59,349 bases of DNA from Chitinophagales bacterium (GTDB taxonomy: Bacteria > Bacteroidota > Bacteroidia > Chitinophagales > Chitinophagaceae): contig JAATFV010000073.1 in NCBI GenBank assembly GCA_015655015.1, positions 1 through 59,349 of the forward strand. The letters run 5' to 3'. The notes under the pieces were generated by a model. That model saw only the letters and a program-made list of their open reading frames with translations, was not told where the DNA came from and made no database searches. A program made the position numbers and the translations under genes. Positions 58,341 through 59,349 of this stretch are shown here, piece after piece. How positions within the stretch are numbered: the stretch's first letter is position 1; each line of letters begins with the position of its first letter.

Positions 58341-59349
58341 ATGAATAAGGCTCTAAAGAAAATTTTACGTTTCCAGGACTATATCCGCAATATTGGATAC
58401 AGGGCATCCCTGGGTAGCTTCGAAAAAAGGAAACTGGGCATTTTTAACCTGATGAATTTTATCGGACTCCTGATCGGCACGGTAATCCCCCTCATAGCTG
58501 TGCTCACAAAAGGCCCTCTGCCTCTTCCCTTATGGTTAATAGCCTGTTCCCCCGCCCTGATCAGCCTGCTGGTATTTACAGCCAACTACTATGAGAAATA
58601 TGAATTCTCCAGGATGTGTTATTTCATGCTGTATCCTATTATGACCAGCCTGGTATATGCGCTGAAAATAGACATGGGCATCGAATTTTTCTTTGTGTTG
58701 TATGGCGTCCTGTCTGTATTCTTCCTCCGGAATATCTTTAATATCGTCCTTTCTTTCTCCCTGTCCATGACCTGCTACTTCCTGGTCTGCATCGTTTGGA
58801 AAGATTATGACTACCGCGTAGAAACTAACCATTACTATCTCTACCTGTTCAATCACCTGCTGGCCATCTTTTTTATTTTTTATGGCCTGCTGCTCATCAA
58901 GACGGAAACTACCCGGTACCAGCACCAGACCCACGACAAGAACTTTCAGCTGCAACGGAGCAATCTCAAGATCCTCCGGCAAAAGGCGGATATAGCGGAA
59001 AAAGCGGCCCTGCTGGAAGGACAGACTTTGCAACTGACCGAGCTGAACTCCTTAAAGAATAAATTATTCTCCGTCATTGCTCATGACCTGAAATCTCCCA
59101 TATATGCCTTGCGTACCCTTTTCAAAAACATCGTGCAATATGACCTGCCGGGTGAAGAAATAAAGATCCTGATCCCCGAAGTGGTCACGGAGCTGACCTA
59201 TACCACCGGATTGATGGAAAACTTATTGCAATGGGCCAAAAGTCAGATGCAGGCCGAAGCAATCAAACCTCAATTGCTGGATATTGCAAAAATCACCCAG
59301 GAAGTGCTGCAGCTGCTCCGCCTGCAGGCGGAAGCCAAACATATTTTCA
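58341..59349 (+). CDS. Sensor histidine kinase (partial, runs off the window)
   Basis: ATG at 58341 opens a frame with no stop to the window end (336 codons). It has about six membrane helices (IFNLMNFIGLLIGTVIPLIA, LPLWLIACSPALISLLVFTA, MCYFMLYPIMTSLVYAL, FFFVLYGVLSVFFL, FNIVLSFSLSMTCYFLVCIV, LYLFNHLLAIFFIFYGLLLI). A coiled linker and a HisKA H-box (LFSVIAHDLKSPIYALRT) follow. The ATPase domain should lie beyond 59349. The H-box resembles that of the kinase at 52047. No TPRs are present, so it probably senses a signal in or near the membrane. Confidence 0.85.
   Translation, partial: MNKALKKILRFQDYIRNIGYRASLGSFEKRKLGIFNLMNFIGLLIGTVIPLIAVLTKGPLPLPLWLIACSPALISLLVFTANYYEKYEFSRMCYFMLYPIMTSLVYALKIDMGIEFFFVLYGVLSVFFLRNIFNIVLSFSLSMTCYFLVCIVWKDYDYRVETNHYYLYLFNHLLAIFFIFYGLLLIKTETTRYQHQTHDKNFQLQRSNLKILRQKADIAEKAALLEGQTLQLTELNSLKNKLFSVIAHDLKSPIYALRTLFKNIVQYDLPGEEIKILIPEVVTELTYTTGLMENLLQWAKSQMQAEAIKPQLLDIAKITQEVLQLLRLQAEAKHIF

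Noticed and set aside
1..59349. CRISPR array, tRNA or rRNA genes, insertion sequences
   Set aside because: No regularly spaced repeats, clover-leaf sequences, rRNA motifs or transposase genes were seen; the direct repeats found are too few and too short for CRISPR.

Overview
The window reads as a chromosomal segment of a Bacteroidota bacterium, most likely family Chitinophagaceae; the genus cannot be fixed from sequence alone. The markers are a FecI/FecR pair (FecR with a DUF4974-type tail) in front of a SusC/SusD pair, a type IX secretion C-terminal domain, DUF5686 and DUF4294 proteins, the short panC-linked glycogen-synthase-like protein, a Cys-type CcmE, and promoters with TAnnTTTG -7 boxes. 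No tRNA, rRNA, CRISPR array, insertion sequence or prophage was seen.

Layout: 1-3.2 kb, a NarL-type response regulator with a sensor kinase that carries two in-frame stops, divergent from a beta-barrel protein. 3.5-5.6 kb, an orphan ABC ATPase, a DinB/YfiT-like protein and a Nudix hydrolase. 5.6-11 kb, a surface locus with two divergent DUF3494 ice-binding-like proteins and an OmpA-family protein. 11-13.6 kb, folC, a TonB-like protein and an overlooked 59-residue membrane protein. 13.8-15.4 kb, an AT-rich lone gene fusing an AAA ATPase to a DUF4435/TOPRIM-like domain, a defence candidate. 15.5-20 kb, a run of minus-strand genes (SDR, radical SAM, two membrane proteins, an agmatinase-family enzyme). 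20-25.8 kb, a TetR regulator with a likely operator, fabF, ccmE, the CcmF/CcsA haem lyase and a DUF4294 protein. 25.8-28.7 kb, a minus-strand set panC, panD, flippase-like protein, rfaE2. 28.9-32.8 kb, a GT5-like protein with degenerate motifs followed by a decayed partial copy of its own 3' end, metK, a Nudix hydrolase and rlmB.

32.9-41.9 kb holds the main nutrient-uptake unit: ECF sigma factor, FecR anti-sigma factor, SusC, SusD and a secreted thioredoxin-like protein. After it come an HMG-CoA-lyase-like enzyme, a GSCFA protein, a YncE/phosphatase fusion, miaE, a bioF-like synthase, a penicillin-acylase-family protein, a TPR histidine kinase, a DUF5686 protein, trhO and a second sensor kinase cut by the window edge.

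Regulation: several genes have a TAnnTTTG-like box ending only 4-9 bases before the start codon, and two of these also have a TTTG box at the right distance, so leaderless or near-leaderless mRNAs are likely. Several perfect inverted repeats sit on or next to such boxes and look like operators. The best novelty candidates are the AAA-DUF4435 fusion, the degenerate GT5-like protein with its decayed duplicate, and the ice-binding/OmpA surface locus with its shared inverted repeat.
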